A DNA stretch of 64,000 nucleotides, taken from the NCBI GenBank assembly GCA_947479455.1, contig CANJZE010000007.1, positions 91,492 through 155,491 of the forward strand. The letters run 5' to 3'. Below, piece after piece: positions 16,675 through 25,845 of this stretch. The DNA comes from Bacteroidota bacterium (lineage in GTDB: Bacteria > Bacteroidota > Bacteroidia > Chitinophagales > LD1). The number at the start of each line of letters is the position of its first letter. Position 1 is the stretch's first letter. The position numbers and the translations under genes were made by a program. A model generated the notes under the pieces. It saw nothing but the letters and a program-made list of their open reading frames with translations, did not search any database and was not told the DNA's origin.

Positions 16675-17175
16675 CTATTGCATTTTAATGACCATGGTAT
16701 TGAACGGGTCATCGTTCATGATATACTTAATACTGGCGTTGCTCTTCTCATCGCTTTCCATAGGTTGCAGAAAAATATCTGCGTCTAAGTAGGTGGCGTT
16801 CTTGTCAATATTTTTTACCACATAACGCTTATAGCCTGCTACTTTAAAAATTAAGCGAACAGGTTCGCCTAACTCCTTTTTGTTTAGAGCAATAGCGTAG
16901 TTCCCTGCCTTATCTACCGATGCCTGAATTAACTCTTCACCAAAACGGTCGAAATTAATTTTCGCATTGCCTATCGGTTTTTCACTGGCGGCATCCACAA
17001 TTTTTCCCGTTATCACCAACACATCGGGATTCGATACCGCGTGATTTGTTACTGCCTGCGGTCCCGCAGTCAAATTTGTTTCGCCTGTTGTTGACTTGTC
17101 TTGTGCTGAAACATTTCCATACACAAAAAACAACAGGATACCTACGCTGAGCGTTAGAATTGTTTTTGTTTTCAT
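16675..17175 (-). CDS. Secreted protein with carboxypeptidase regulatory-like domain
   Basis: A 166-residue protein with a clear signal peptide (MKTKTILTLSVGILLFFVYG, ending VSAQ). Residues 50-140 form a carboxypeptidase regulatory-like beta-sandwich (VITGKIVDAASEKPIGNAKI, DKAGNYAIALNKKELG, VAGYKRYVVKNI), a fold common in Bacteroidota surface proteins. There is no T9SS tail or lipobox, so it is probably periplasmic. Its most unusual feature is a perfect AGGAGG Shine-Dalgarno 5 bases before the ATG. The gene stands alone with a long leader and a strong terminator. No specific function is known. Confidence 0.8.
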   Translation of the reverse strand: MKTKTILTLSVGILLFFVYGNVSAQDKSTTGETNLTAGPQAVTNHAVSNPDVLVITGKIVDAASEKPIGNAKINFDRFGEELIQASVDKAGNYAIALNKKELGEPVRLIFKVAGYKRYVVKNIDKNATYLDADIFLQPMESDEKSNASIKYIMNDDPFNTMVIKMQ

Positions 17176-17180
17176 GACGT

Positions 17181-17186
17181 CCTCCT
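17181..17186 (-). promoter_or_regulatory. Perfect Shine-Dalgarno sequence (AGGAGG)
   Basis: The minus strand reads AGGAGG, then GACGT, then ATG. Other genes in the window have A-rich leaders and almost no Shine-Dalgarno match, as is general for Bacteroidota, so this one stands out. Confidence 0.85.
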
Positions 17187-17286
17187 ATATTAAATGGTTA
17201 TAAAATCGGGTAAGTAAAAATTTGTTGTGGAAACCCTTCCTACACCTTTCGACCCGCGAATTTCCTTATCCAGCGAATTTTCGCAA

Positions 17287-17294
17287 CAAATATA
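17287..17294 (-). promoter_or_regulatory. Candidate -7 box, 17.2-kb secreted protein gene
   Basis: The minus strand reads TATATTTG, an exact TAnnTTTG match, predicting a leader of roughly 105 bases before the ATG at 17175. No TTG at -33 spacing is present. Confidence 0.4.
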
Positions 17295-17353
17295 TACTAA
17301 TAAAAACGGACGAAGGGGGAAAAGATTGTATACCTCTTGTTAAAAAATGGAAA

Positions 17354-17399
17354 AACCCCTAAATCCCCTTCCCGCTACGCGGGAAGGGGGTTGGGGGTC
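17354..17399. repeat. REP-like palindrome abutting the ABC transporter stop codon
   Basis: CCCCTTCCCGC (17365-17375) pairs with GCGGGAAGGGG (17379-17389), with outer arms ACCCC and GGGGT. It reaches into the stop codon of the minus-strand ABC gene (17398-17400). It belongs to a group of C/G-run palindromes seen elsewhere in the window. Confidence 0.8.
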
Positions 17400-19218
17400 A
17401 GAACGCCTGCAACTCTACCAGCTTATTGTAGATACCGTTCTTCGCCATTAGGCTAATGTGATTGCCGCGCTCAGAGATGTGACCATCCTGCATCACAATA
17501 ATTTCATCGGCATATTGAATAGTAGAAAGGCGATGTGCCACTATGATAGTGGTTCTTCCTTTCATCAGTTTTGTCAGGGCATCCTGTACCGATTTTTCGG
17601 AATTGGAATCAAGAGAAGAGGTGGCTTCATCCAAAATCAATATCGGTGGATTTTTGAGAACAGCGCGCGCAATCGTTAGCCGCTGACGTTCGCCACCACT
17701 TAGCTTTCCTCCACGGTCGCCAATGGTGGAATCATAACCGTTCTCCATATTCATGATAAAATCGTGTGCATTTGCAATTTTTGCAGCTTCCATTACTTCT
17801 TCGCGAGTGGCACCTTCGATTCCAAAAGCAATATTGTTGAGCACCGAATCATTAAAGAGAATTGATTCCTGCGAAACCATTCCGAACAAGCCACGCAAAT
17901 GGTTCAACTTATAGTCGCGAATATTTTTGCCATCAATTAGAATTTCACCTTCGCTTACATCGTAAAAGCGCGGCAGCAAATCAACCATCGTGGTTTTTCC
18001 CGCACCCGATTGCCCAACGAGTGCAATCACTTTTCCCTTACTGATTTTTAAATTAATCTCTTGAAGAATTTTTTTGTTATCGTAATTGTGATAGGCAAAG
18101 CCTACTGAACGATACTCAATTTCATTTTTGAATTCTTTAATCGCAGTTGCGTTTTCTTTTTCTGCAATTTTCACTTCGGCATCCAGCACTTCAAAAATTC
18201 GTTGTGCCGAAGCCAATCCCTTTCTAATGTTATAAGATGCTGATGAAAAATTTTTTGCCGGTGGAATTAACTGCGCAAACAAAACCATGAAGGCAATAAA
18301 TGTTTCTGCCTCCAAATTTTTCTGCAACACCAGCGTTCCTCCAAAATACAATACGGTACAAACAACCACCATTGCTAAAAACTCAGTAAGCGGAGACGAC
18401 AATTCTCTGCGCGTAGTGATTTCGCGACTCAGTGAAAAAAACTCTGCGTTCACTTTATCAAATTGTTTGCGCATGAATTTTTCTGCATTGAACGCATGAA
18501 TAATTCTCAACCCGCTGAGCGTTTCATCAATAATAGAAAGCAAGCGACCCGAAACAGATTGCGCTTCCATAGACTGTCGCTTTAAACTTTTGCCCACTCT
18601 GCCAATAATTAAACCAGTAACCAGTAAATTGATTAAAACAAAAGCAGTGAGCTGCGGACTGAGCAAAAGCAGTGCGCCTAAAAAAATGATAATGTTCAGC
18701 GGTTCGCGTACGGTTACTTCAATAAAACTGATGATGCTAATTTCCACTTCTTTCACATCATCGGTAAGGCGCGAAATCAAATCGCCTTTGCGCTCTTTAG
18801 AATAATAGGAAAGCGGAAGCGACAACACTTTTGCATAAAGCTCGTTTCGGATATCGCGCACTGCACCGCTGCGAATAGGAGAAAGAAAATAAAGTGCAAG
18901 AAACCGAAACAGGTTTTTTAGAAAAAACAGAATCGCAATAGCTGCGCAAAATTTTATCAACGCAACAACCTGCCCCGCGTTCATTATCTCGGTGCTCAAA
19001 ACATATTTCATGTAATCAATAAACCAGGTGGCGCTTAAGTGCAGTTCCGGCTTGGTTACAACTTTCGGAATTTTGTTGAATAACAACTGCAAAAATGGAA
19101 TGATCATCACCACCGAAAACAGCGAAAACAAAACGGTGAGCACGTTGAACAGAATGTTCAACAACGCAAACGAAGCGTATTTGCGAACGTAAGAGAGAAT
19201 TCGGAGAAGATTCTTCAT
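17398..19218 (-). CDS. MsbA-like ABC exporter (fused permease and ATPase)
   Basis: A 606-residue half-transporter: membrane domain at residues 1-320 with six helices, ATPase domain at 365-606 with Walker A GQSGAGKTT (402-410), signature LSGGE (506-510), Walker B ILILDE (526-531) and the switch histidine in VAHRLS. It works as a homodimer in the inner membrane. The subgroup resembles lipid A or lipid exporters (MsbA), but substrate cannot be proved by sequence. A TATATTTG box ends 5 bases before the ATG, suggesting an mRNA with almost no leader. A REP-like palindrome overlaps the stop codon. Confidence 0.93.
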   Translation of the reverse strand: MKNLLRILSYVRKYASFALLNILFNVLTVLFSLFSVVMIIPFLQLLFNKIPKVVTKPELHLSATWFIDYMKYVLSTEIMNAGQVVALIKFCAAIAILFFLKNLFRFLALYFLSPIRSGAVRDIRNELYAKVLSLPLSYYSKERKGDLISRLTDDVKEVEISIISFIEVTVREPLNIIIFLGALLLLSPQLTAFVLINLLVTGLIIGRVGKSLKRQSMEAQSVSGRLLSIIDETLSGLRIIHAFNAEKFMRKQFDKVNAEFFSLSREITTRRELSSPLTEFLAMVVVCTVLYFGGTLVLQKNLEAETFIAFMVLFAQLIPPAKNFSSASYNIRKGLASAQRIFEVLDAEVKIAEKENATAIKEFKNEIEYRSVGFAYHNYDNKKILQEINLKISKGKVIALVGQSGAGKTTMVDLLPRFYDVSEGEILIDGKNIRDYKLNHLRGLFGMVSQESILFNDSVLNNIAFGIEGATREEVMEAAKIANAHDFIMNMENGYDSTIGDRGGKLSGGERQRLTIARAVLKNPPILILDEATSSLDSNSEKSVQDALTKLMKGRTTIIVAHRLSTIQYADEIIVMQDGHISERGNHISLMAKNGIYNKLVELQAF

Positions 19219-19223
19219 GTGCT

Positions 19224-19231
19224 CAAATATA
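19224..19231 (-). promoter_or_regulatory. Candidate -7 box of the ABC exporter gene
   Basis: The minus strand reads TATATTTG (exact TAnnTTTG) with only 5 bases before the ATG at 19218, predicting a leaderless or near-leaderless transcript. Confidence 0.5.
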
Positions 19232-19300
19232 GAATGATGAATGAAACGCTAGGAGCTCGAAAATATTTCGCTGTGCTCCATCGGCATGGCGAAGGAAGAT

Positions 19301-20710
19301 CTAACCCATCTTCAACCTCAACAAGGCTACATTCTCAATATGCGTAGTATGCGGAAACATATCTACGGGCTGCACTTTTTCTACCGAATATTTTTCGGAT
19401 AGCAATTGCAAATCGCGCGCTTGTGTGGCAGGATTGCAACTCACGTAAACAATCTTTGGAGATGCTAATTGCAAGAGCGTTTTCACCACATCTTCGTGCA
19501 TGCCTGCCCGTGGCGGGTCGGTGATAACCACATCGGGTTTGCCGTTAGCGGCAATAAAATCATCGCGCAAAACCATGCGCACATCGCCTGCATAAAATGA
19601 ACAATTGCTAATGGAATTCAACCGTGCATTTTCTTTGGCATCTTCAATAGCCGCTTCAATTTGTTCAATGCCTGTAACCTGTTTGCACTTATCAGAAACG
19701 TAAATGGCAATGCTACCTACGCCCGTGTACAAATCGTAAACCACATCTTCTTTTTTAAGCGCGGCAAATTCTTTGGTGATGTCGTACAGCACTTTTGCCT
19801 GCACCGAATTGGTTTGGGAAAAACTCTTGGGATTAATCTTGAACTGATAGTTGCCGAGTTTTTCAATGATATGGTTTTTGCCTTTGTAAACCTTGGTTTC
19901 CAAATCGTAAATGGTATCATTTCGTTTTGGATTGATAACGTATTGTAAGGAAGAAATAGCGGGAAAACTCTCCGCCACAAAACTCAGCAAGGCTTCAATT
20001 TTTGCTTCATCGTTTTCGAAAAACGAAACCAGCACGAGTAGTTCTCCAATAGAAGTAGTGCGTATGAGCAAATTGCGCAACAAGCCGTTCTGCTGTTTTA
20101 AATTGAAAAACGTGTAACCGTTTTTTAACGCAAATTCCTTAATCGCAATTCGTATTTGGTTCGATGGGTCGGCTTGCAGAAAACATTTTTCAATATCAAC
20201 TACTCCCGAAAAACTATTGGGCACATGAAAGCCGAGCGCGTTGCGCTGCTCAAAATTTTCTCCGCTGCTAATTTGTTCTTCGGTGAGCCAGCTACGGTCG
20301 GTAAAAGCAAATTCGAGTTTGTTGCGGTAATAAAAATTTTCTGCGCAGCCAATGGTTTCAGGAATTTCGGGAAAGTCAATTTTGCCTATGCGTTCAAATG
20401 CATCAGCCACAATTTTTCGTTTGAACTTCAACTGCTCGGCATAATCAATATGTTGCCATTTGCAGCCGCCACACACACCAAAGTGCGAGCATTGCGGCTG
20501 CACACGCAGCGGAGAAGCTGTGTGCAGTTGCGTAATAATAGCTTCCGAAAAACTCTTTTTGCTTTTGCGCAACTCCACATCCACCACATCGCCCGGCACG
20601 GCAAAATCGGTAAAAATCACTTTGCCTTCTACCTTGCTTATACCTTTTCCTTCGCTCGAAATATCGGTTACCTCTAAGCCCTGCAAAAACTTTTTTTCTT
20701 TCTTCTTCAT
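19301..20710 (-). CDS. rlmD: 23S rRNA (uracil-5-)-methyltransferase RlmD
   Basis: A 469-residue SAM-dependent RNA methyltransferase of the RumA/RlmD group, which modifies a conserved uracil of 23S rRNA. The order is: TRAM domain (residues 10-65), Fe-S cluster cysteines in CSHFGVCGGCKWQH (about 83-96), the SAM-binding motif VYDLYTGVGSIAIYV and the catalytic cysteine in VYVSCNPAT. The ATG at 20710 follows a TATTTTCG box by 5 bases. It lies between the ABC exporter and the divergent foldase operon with no functional link evident. RlmC or another uracil-54 type specificity cannot be excluded. Confidence 0.93.
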   Translation of the reverse strand: MKKKEKKFLQGLEVTDISSEGKGISKVEGKVIFTDFAVPGDVVDVELRKSKKSFSEAIITQLHTASPLRVQPQCSHFGVCGGCKWQHIDYAEQLKFKRKIVADAFERIGKIDFPEIPETIGCAENFYYRNKLEFAFTDRSWLTEEQISSGENFEQRNALGFHVPNSFSGVVDIEKCFLQADPSNQIRIAIKEFALKNGYTFFNLKQQNGLLRNLLIRTTSIGELLVLVSFFENDEAKIEALLSFVAESFPAISSLQYVINPKRNDTIYDLETKVYKGKNHIIEKLGNYQFKINPKSFSQTNSVQAKVLYDITKEFAALKKEDVVYDLYTGVGSIAIYVSDKCKQVTGIEQIEAAIEDAKENARLNSISNCSFYAGDVRMVLRDDFIAANGKPDVVITDPPRAGMHEDVVKTLLQLASPKIVYVSCNPATQARDLQLLSEKYSVEKVQPVDMFPHTTHIENVALLRLKMG

Positions 20711-20715
20711 ACGGG

Positions 20716-20723
20716 CGAAAATA
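20716..20723 (-). promoter_or_regulatory. Candidate -7 box of rlmD
   Basis: The minus strand reads TATTTTCG, with 5 bases (CCCGT) before the ATG, again predicting an almost leaderless mRNA. Confidence 0.5.
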
Positions 20724-20771
20724 GTTTTTCTGTAATCGTATTAGTCGAGGCATAGAGCCGTTCTCTCCCCT

Positions 20772-20800
20772 TTGCCCGCTGTTAAAAAATTCTAACTTCG
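20772..20800 (+). promoter_or_regulatory. Candidate promoter of the foldase operon
   Basis: TTG (20772-20774), an 18-bp spacer and TAACTTCG (20793-20800) match the Bacteroidota -33/-7 layout with one substitution in the -7 box. The first ATG is at 20857. Confidence 0.55.
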
Positions 20801-20856
20801 CCCCTCCTTAAAAAGCGGGTAGTAATATTTGCCGCCCATTAAAAAACAAACCCGGT

Positions 20857-22830
20857 ATGAAGAAAATTGCAGCTATTTATTCCTTAGTCCTGTTTGCCTT
20901 CTCAGCATTTGCACAAAACAATAACGACACGCGCACCCTCTTTACTGCCGGTGGCGATAAAGTAACCGTTAGCGACTTCACTTACGTTTACAACAAAAAC
21001 AACGTAAACAATCAGGCAGATTACAGCGAAAAAAGCCTACGCGATTATTTAAACCTGTATGAAAATTTTCGCCTTAAAGTGAAAGAAGCAGAAGCACTTC
21101 ACCTCGATACAATCGTGAGTTTGAAGAGCGAACTAGAAGGATACAGAAAGCAATTAGCCAAGTCTTATTTGACCGACCGCGAAATTTCGGACAAGTTGAT
21201 TACCGAAGCTTACGAGCGATCGAAAACTGAAGTAAACGCCAGCCATATTTTGGTTCGTTGCGATGAAAACGCAAACCCTGCTGATACTTTGGCAGCGTTT
21301 AAAAAAATAACTGCACTGCGCAAGCGAATTGAAAAAGGCGAAGCTTTTGAAAAAGTAGCTAAGGAAAGTTCTGAAGACCCTTCGGCAAAAACCAACGAAG
21401 GAAACATAGGTTGGTTCACAGTGTTTGGAACCATCTATCCTTTTGAAACAGTAACCTATACTATAAAGAAAGGTGAATTGAGTCAGCCCGTTCGCACCGA
21501 GTTTGGTTACCACTTGGTGAGATTGAACGACTCGCGCGCTGCACGCGGACAGATTCATGCTGCGCATTTATTGCTTCGTTTTCCGGAGAAAGCTACTACA
21601 CAACAACAGGATTCAGTGAAAAAGAGAATTGATTCGGTATATGCTTTAATTACCATCGGCAAAGTAAGTTTTGAAGAGGCAGTAAAAAATAATTCAGATG
21701 ATAAAGCAACGCGCGTAAAAGGCGGAGAGTTGCAGTGGTTCGGTTCGGGCTCTTCGGTTCGCATGGTTCCTGAATTTGAAGATGCGGCTTTCACTTTGCA
21801 AAAAGATGGCGACTACACCAAGCCGGTTAAAACGCAATTCGGTTATCATATCATTAAGCGGTTAGAGAAACGCGACATTGCTCCGTTCAGCGAAGCAAAA
21901 AGCGATTTGAAAAAGAGAGTGGAAAGAGATTCGCGCTCGCAGGTGGCTAAGTCGGTATTGGTAGAAAGAATTAAAAAGGAAAACGGTTTTGTTCAATACC
22001 CGGAAGTAAAAACTGCTTTTGCCGCAAAGGTAGATAGCTCACTTAGCAAAGGAAACTGGAGAGCCGACAGCATTTTAAAGAACAGCAAAGTGTTGTTTGT
22101 GTTGGCAGGAAAAAATTACACACAGGCAGACTTTGTTGATTTTGTAGAGAAGAATTCGAAACAGCGCAACGACAAAACTAAAGATGCTTTGCTCAACGAA
22201 TACTACGATGGCTTTGTAAACTCAAAATGTTTAGAGTATGAAGAAGGCACTTTGGAAACCAAGAAGCCAGAATTCAAAAACTTGATGAAGGAATACAAAG
22301 ACGGAATTCTTTTGTTTGAATTGATGGACAAACAAGTTTGGACAAAAGCAGTGAAAGACACTACAGGTTTGGAAGCCTTCCGAAAGAACAATGAACAAAA
22401 ATACATGTGGCAGAATCGTGCAGAAGTAGAAATCTACAACAGCAACGATGAAAAAATTTGTAACGATGCTTACAAATTAGCGCAGAAGAAAAAAGGTGCC
22501 GATGAAATTAAAACCAAGTTGAACAAAGAAGGAACGAAGGCTCACGTTTCAACTATTGGCGGCAAATACGAAAAAGGCCAGTATGATGTGGTTGACAAAA
22601 TTGACTGGAAGCCGGGCTTAACGCCTATCAAGAAAATTAACGACAGCAGTTTCCAGTTTATTCTGGTAAAGCAAATTGTAAATCCTGAGCCGAAGAGTTT
22701 GAAAGAAGCGAAGGGCTATATCGTTTCAGACTATCAGGAATTTTTGGAAAAAACCTGGTTAGCGGAATTGCGAAACAAGTATCCGGTTAGTGTAGATGAA
22801 AGTGTTTTCAAATCGCTGATAAAAAAATAA
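20857..22830 (+). CDS. Periplasmic peptidyl-prolyl isomerase with two parvulin domains
   Basis: A 657-residue foldase with a signal peptide (MKKIAAIYSLVLFAFSAFA). Two parvulin-type rotamase domains follow: the first at about 128-225 (ASHILVRCDENANP to EFGYHLVRL), the second at about 235-340 (AAHLLLRFPEKATT to QFGYHIIKR). An N-terminal helical part and a long C-terminal chaperone region (about 345-657) surround them. It probably helps fold outer-membrane proteins, like SurA or PpiD. It is the first gene of a run with a SurA-like lipoprotein, an outer-membrane barrel, SurA and MoxR. Confidence 0.9.
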   Translation: MKKIAAIYSLVLFAFSAFAQNNNDTRTLFTAGGDKVTVSDFTYVYNKNNVNNQADYSEKSLRDYLNLYENFRLKVKEAEALHLDTIVSLKSELEGYRKQLAKSYLTDREISDKLITEAYERSKTEVNASHILVRCDENANPADTLAAFKKITALRKRIEKGEAFEKVAKESSEDPSAKTNEGNIGWFTVFGTIYPFETVTYTIKKGELSQPVRTEFGYHLVRLNDSRAARGQIHAAHLLLRFPEKATTQQQDSVKKRIDSVYALITIGKVSFEEAVKNNSDDKATRVKGGELQWFGSGSSVRMVPEFEDAAFTLQKDGDYTKPVKTQFGYHIIKRLEKRDIAPFSEAKSDLKKRVERDSRSQVAKSVLVERIKKENGFVQYPEVKTAFAAKVDSSLSKGNWRADSILKNSKVLFVLAGKNYTQADFVDFVEKNSKQRNDKTKDALLNEYYDGFVNSKCLEYEEGTLETKKPEFKNLMKEYKDGILLFELMDKQVWTKAVKDTTGLEAFRKNNEQKYMWQNRAEVEIYNSNDEKICNDAYKLAQKKKGADEIKTKLNKEGTKAHVSTIGGKYEKGQYDVVDKIDWKPGLTPIKKINDSSFQFILVKQIVNPEPKSLKEAKGYIVSDYQEFLEKTWLAELRNKYPVSVDESVFKSLIKK

Positions 22831-22861
22831 GCAAAGCGGCTATATAAAAACTGCTTTTTAC

Positions 22862-22919
22862 ACAAAGGCACAAGGACGCTAACAAAACCAATCGGGTTTT
22901 TAGTTCTTTGTGCCTTTGT
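22862..22919. repeat. Inverted repeat in the foldase operon
   Basis: ACAAAGGCACAA (22862-22873) and TTGTGCCTTTGT (22908-22919) are perfect 12-bp complements around a 34-base loop. A related cctttgtgt/acacaaag pair occurs at 28547-28603. It covers the GTG at 22910, which argues against that start. Confidence 0.7.
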
Positions 22920-22951
22920 TTCTTTATGTTGATTGTCATAAAAATAATTTC

Positions 22952-23806
22952 TTGAGAAACGCCCTCCTCTTTTTTCTTATTGCCTCAATTGCTTCTTGCT
23001 CTTTTTTTAAAAAGAAAGCAACGGTTGATAAGGATGTAATTGCAAGGGTGAATGATGAGTATCTGTATATTTCTGACATGCAATCGCTCACCAAGGGACT
23101 GAAGGGAAAAGACAGCAGCGATGTTTTAAAAAACTATGCCGAGAACTGGGTGCGCAGAAAACTATTGCTGCAAAAAGCCATTGATAATATTCCTGCCGAT
23201 GATGTGGGCATTGCCAAAAAAGTAGAAGATTATCGCGAAGAGCTTACTCTATATGAGTACGAAAAAGCGCTCATCAATCAGAAACTCGATACGGTTATTA
23301 AAGATGAAGAGTTGAATACCTGGTATGAAAAAATGAAGACTGATTTTCCGTTGGAAGATGATGTTTGTCTTTTGTTCTGGGTAAAGGTGAAAAAGGATGC
23401 ACCGGGTTTAGCCGATGCACGCAAATGGATTTTAAAACCGAAGGATGAAGAAGACCAGCGCAAACTGGAAGGGTACTGCAAAGAGTTTGCGATGAGTTAT
23501 GTGCTCGACAAAGGCATGTGGTATACTGATGAAAATATTTTGAAAAACTTTCCGCTCAGTGATTACGATATTAATGCACTGGCGGCATCAAGAGAGTTTA
23601 AGGAGTTTAAAACCGAAGAGGCTTCATGGTTTATTCGAATGGGCGATGTCATGAAAAAAGATTCACCATCGCCATTAGAGTTTGTGCGCGAGCCAATTGT
23701 AAAAGCCATGATTGAAAAGCGCAGATTGCAATTGATAGAAAGAGTGTATAAGAAGATTGAACAAGATGGTATTAAATCAAAATCGTTTGAGATTTTAGTT
23801 AAGTAA
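22952..23806 (+). CDS. SurA-N-like lipoprotein chaperone without a parvulin domain
   Basis: A lipoprotein of about 284 residues. The lipobox (LIASIASC) follows a short hydrophobic stretch, so it is likely anchored by a lipidated cysteine. The next segment (VIARVNDEYLYISDMQSL) resembles the start of the SurA/PpiD chaperone domain, and the rest is helical and charged with no rotamase motif. The start is uncertain: GTG 22910 lies inside a hairpin, so TTG 22952, which begins a compact lipoprotein signal, is chosen. It lies between a double-parvulin foldase and an outer-membrane barrel gene (2-bp gap), suggesting a role as an accessory chaperone for outer-membrane proteins. Confidence 0.75.
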   Translation: MRNALLFFLIASIASCSFFKKKATVDKDVIARVNDEYLYISDMQSLTKGLKGKDSSDVLKNYAENWVRRKLLLQKAIDNIPADDVGIAKKVEDYREELTLYEYEKALINQKLDTVIKDEELNTWYEKMKTDFPLEDDVCLLFWVKVKKDAPGLADARKWILKPKDEEDQRKLEGYCKEFAMSYVLDKGMWYTDENILKNFPLSDYDINALAASREFKEFKTEEASWFIRMGDVMKKDSPSPLEFVREPIVKAMIEKRRLQLIERVYKKIEQDGIKSKSFEILVK

Positions 23807-23807
23807 A

Positions 23808-24392
23808 ATGGAAAAGTATTGGGCAATTATTTTCGTTCTTCTTTCGTTTTGTGCTAATGCGCAGGTCGAAAAGGGAAAATATTTTGTGGGTGGCAGTGCC
23901 GATATCAACGTTTCTTTCATTGGCAAAAACAGCGGATTTAATCTTGGTGTTTCTCCAAATCTTGGGGTAGTAGTGGTTCGCAGTTTTGTAATAGGCGCAC
24001 GCTACAGTTTTAATATTGCAAGCAACAAAACTTTCGACACACGCAAAAACGAATATGTTACTACTACCACTTACAGTTCGGCAATTGGGGCTTTGTTTCG
24101 GTATTACCCCGGCAAAAAACAATTGAAAGGGGTTATAGTATTTAACCCTGCTTACCTTACCACCACCACCATGCGCAAAAGCAGTGTTTCGGGCACACAT
24201 GGTTTTGCGCTCTATGGCGCAGCCGGTATTGCTTACTTTGTGAACGACCACATTTCGATTGAAACTTTATTGTATGCAAATGTTTCGGGTTATACGAAAG
24301 TGTTGCCTACTTCGCGCTTTGGGCTTTCGGTTGGAATATTTGTGTTTTTAGATAAGAAAAAGAAAGAAGCAGCGTTACCCAAAGCCGAATAA
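23808..24392 (+). CDS. Outer-membrane beta-barrel protein
   Basis: A 194-residue protein with a signal peptide (MEKYWAIIFVLLSFCANAQ) and alternating short hydrophobic strands (VVVVRSFVIGARYSFNIAS, SAIGALFRYYP, GAAGIAYFVN, RFGLSVGIFVFL) typical of an eight-stranded OmpX/OmpW-like barrel. The C-terminus is charged rather than ending in Phe. Start is 2 bp after the stop of the lipoprotein gene, so the two are translationally close. Possibly a client or partner of the neighbouring foldases; function unknown. Confidence 0.75.
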   Translation: MEKYWAIIFVLLSFCANAQVEKGKYFVGGSADINVSFIGKNSGFNLGVSPNLGVVVVRSFVIGARYSFNIASNKTFDTRKNEYVTTTTYSSAIGALFRYYPGKKQLKGVIVFNPAYLTTTTMRKSSVSGTHGFALYGAAGIAYFVNDHISIETLLYANVSGYTKVLPTSRFGLSVGIFVFLDKKKKEAALPKAE

Positions 24393-24434
24393 TAAATTTG
24401 ATACTCCATGAACTCAAAAATTCAAAACCATAAA

Positions 24435-25799
24435 ATGATTGTAAGCCGTAAAATATTTTCAGTGATCATAGTGTTGTGTGCGGCTATGTTCGTTTCATCG
24501 CAGGCTATTCAGATAGATAAAGTGCTAGCGGTGGTTGGCGATAACACCATTCTGCTATCCGATGTTGAATCGCAGTATCAGCAAATGTTAAATCAGAATC
24601 AAGGGCAGCCTTTACCCGAGGATACGCGCTGTAACATTTTCGACAACCTGCTGCTAGAGCGTTTGTTTCTTTCACAAGCATTGCTCGATAGCGTTACCAC
24701 CAGCCCCGATGAAGTGGAAGCCGAGCTTGACCGAAGAATCAAATATTTCATTTCCATTTTTGGATCAAAAGAAAAGCTGGAAGAGTATTATGGTAAATCG
24801 GTTCTGGAGTTAAAAGATGATTTCAAAGACGATATCGAAAAGCAATTGCTAGCTGACAAAATGAAAGGCAAAGCATTTACCGGCTTAAAAGTAACACCTG
24901 CAGAAGTAAAAGATTTTTTTGACCGCATCCCGGTTGATAGTGTTCCTTATTTTAACTCAGAATTAGAGATAGGTCAAATCATTATGTTTCCTAAGGTGAA
25001 TCAGTATTCAAAAGATTATGCCCTGAAAAAAATTCAAGATGTGCGCGAAAACATTGTTAAAGGCGGAGATTTTTCGGTGCAGGCTATGATTAACTCGCAG
25101 GACGATGGTAGCGCCCGTGATGGTGGAAGTTTGGGGATGGTAGAGCGTGGAGAAATGGTTCCCGAGTTTGAATCGGTAATTTTTAAATTAAAAGAAGGCG
25201 AGGTGAGCGAAGTGTTTGAAAGTCCTTTCGGGTTTCATATTGCTATAGTGGATGAAATTCGCGGAGAAAAAAGAAAGGCGCGTCACATTTTAGTGAAAGC
25301 GCAAACTACCCCTTCTGACTTAACTGCAGTGGCCGATCGCATGGATAGTATTCTGCATGAACTTCGTGTTGACTCGTTAAGTTGGAGAGAAGCGGTAAAC
25401 AATTTTTCGGAAGATGAGCAATCAAAAAGTGTAGGCGGCTTAATGACGAATCCGAAAACCGGAACTACTTATTTTGAAAAGCCGGATATTGATGGAACGC
25501 TTATTCTTTCGCTCGATAGACTAAAAGTAGGAGAGTACTCGGATGTGTTGGGTCATAGCACGCAAGACCGCACCGGAGAAATAAAAAAAGGATACCGTAT
25601 AGTTTGGTTAAAGACCGAAACCAAACCGCATAAAGCAAATTTAGATCAAGACTATTCAAAAATTCAGACGGCAGCAAAATCAGAAAAACAACAGAAGGCA
25701 TTGGAGCAATGGATAAAATTGCACCGCTCTAAAAATTTTGTACGTATTGATGACCAAATGAAAACCTGCGGACAAATAGAAAAGTGGTTGGTGAATTAG
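24435..25799 (+). CDS. surA: SurA-type periplasmic peptidyl-prolyl isomerase
   Basis: A SurA-like foldase for outer-membrane proteins. After a signal peptide (MIVSRKIFSVIIVLCAAMFV) comes the SurA N-terminal chaperone domain (IDKVLAVVGDNTILLSDVES), a first parvulin domain (LEIGQIIMFPKVN to GFHIAIVDEIRG) and a second one (RKARHILVKAQTTPSDLTAV onward). An in-frame ATG at 24408 would add nine residues; the shorter start puts the positive n-region directly before the hydrophobic core. It follows the barrel gene closely and precedes the MoxR gene by 46 bp, an order I recognise as conserved in Bacteroidota. Confidence 0.9.
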   Translation: MIVSRKIFSVIIVLCAAMFVSSQAIQIDKVLAVVGDNTILLSDVESQYQQMLNQNQGQPLPEDTRCNIFDNLLLERLFLSQALLDSVTTSPDEVEAELDRRIKYFISIFGSKEKLEEYYGKSVLELKDDFKDDIEKQLLADKMKGKAFTGLKVTPAEVKDFFDRIPVDSVPYFNSELEIGQIIMFPKVNQYSKDYALKKIQDVRENIVKGGDFSVQAMINSQDDGSARDGGSLGMVERGEMVPEFESVIFKLKEGEVSEVFESPFGFHIAIVDEIRGEKRKARHILVKAQTTPSDLTAVADRMDSILHELRVDSLSWREAVNNFSEDEQSKSVGGLMTNPKTGTTYFEKPDIDGTLILSLDRLKVGEYSDVLGHSTQDRTGEIKKGYRIVWLKTETKPHKANLDQDYSKIQTAAKSEKQQKALEQWIKLHRSKNFVRIDDQMKTCGQIEKWLVN

Positions 25800-25845
25800 C
25801 GAATGGATTTTCTTTATTTGCCAACAAGAACAAAACAAATAATCA

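Noticed and set aside
22910..22951. Upstream GTG start for the SurA-N-like lipoprotein
   Set aside because: The codon lies in a 12-bp perfect hairpin arm, and the extra residues put polar and Cys/His residues before the lipoprotein signal.
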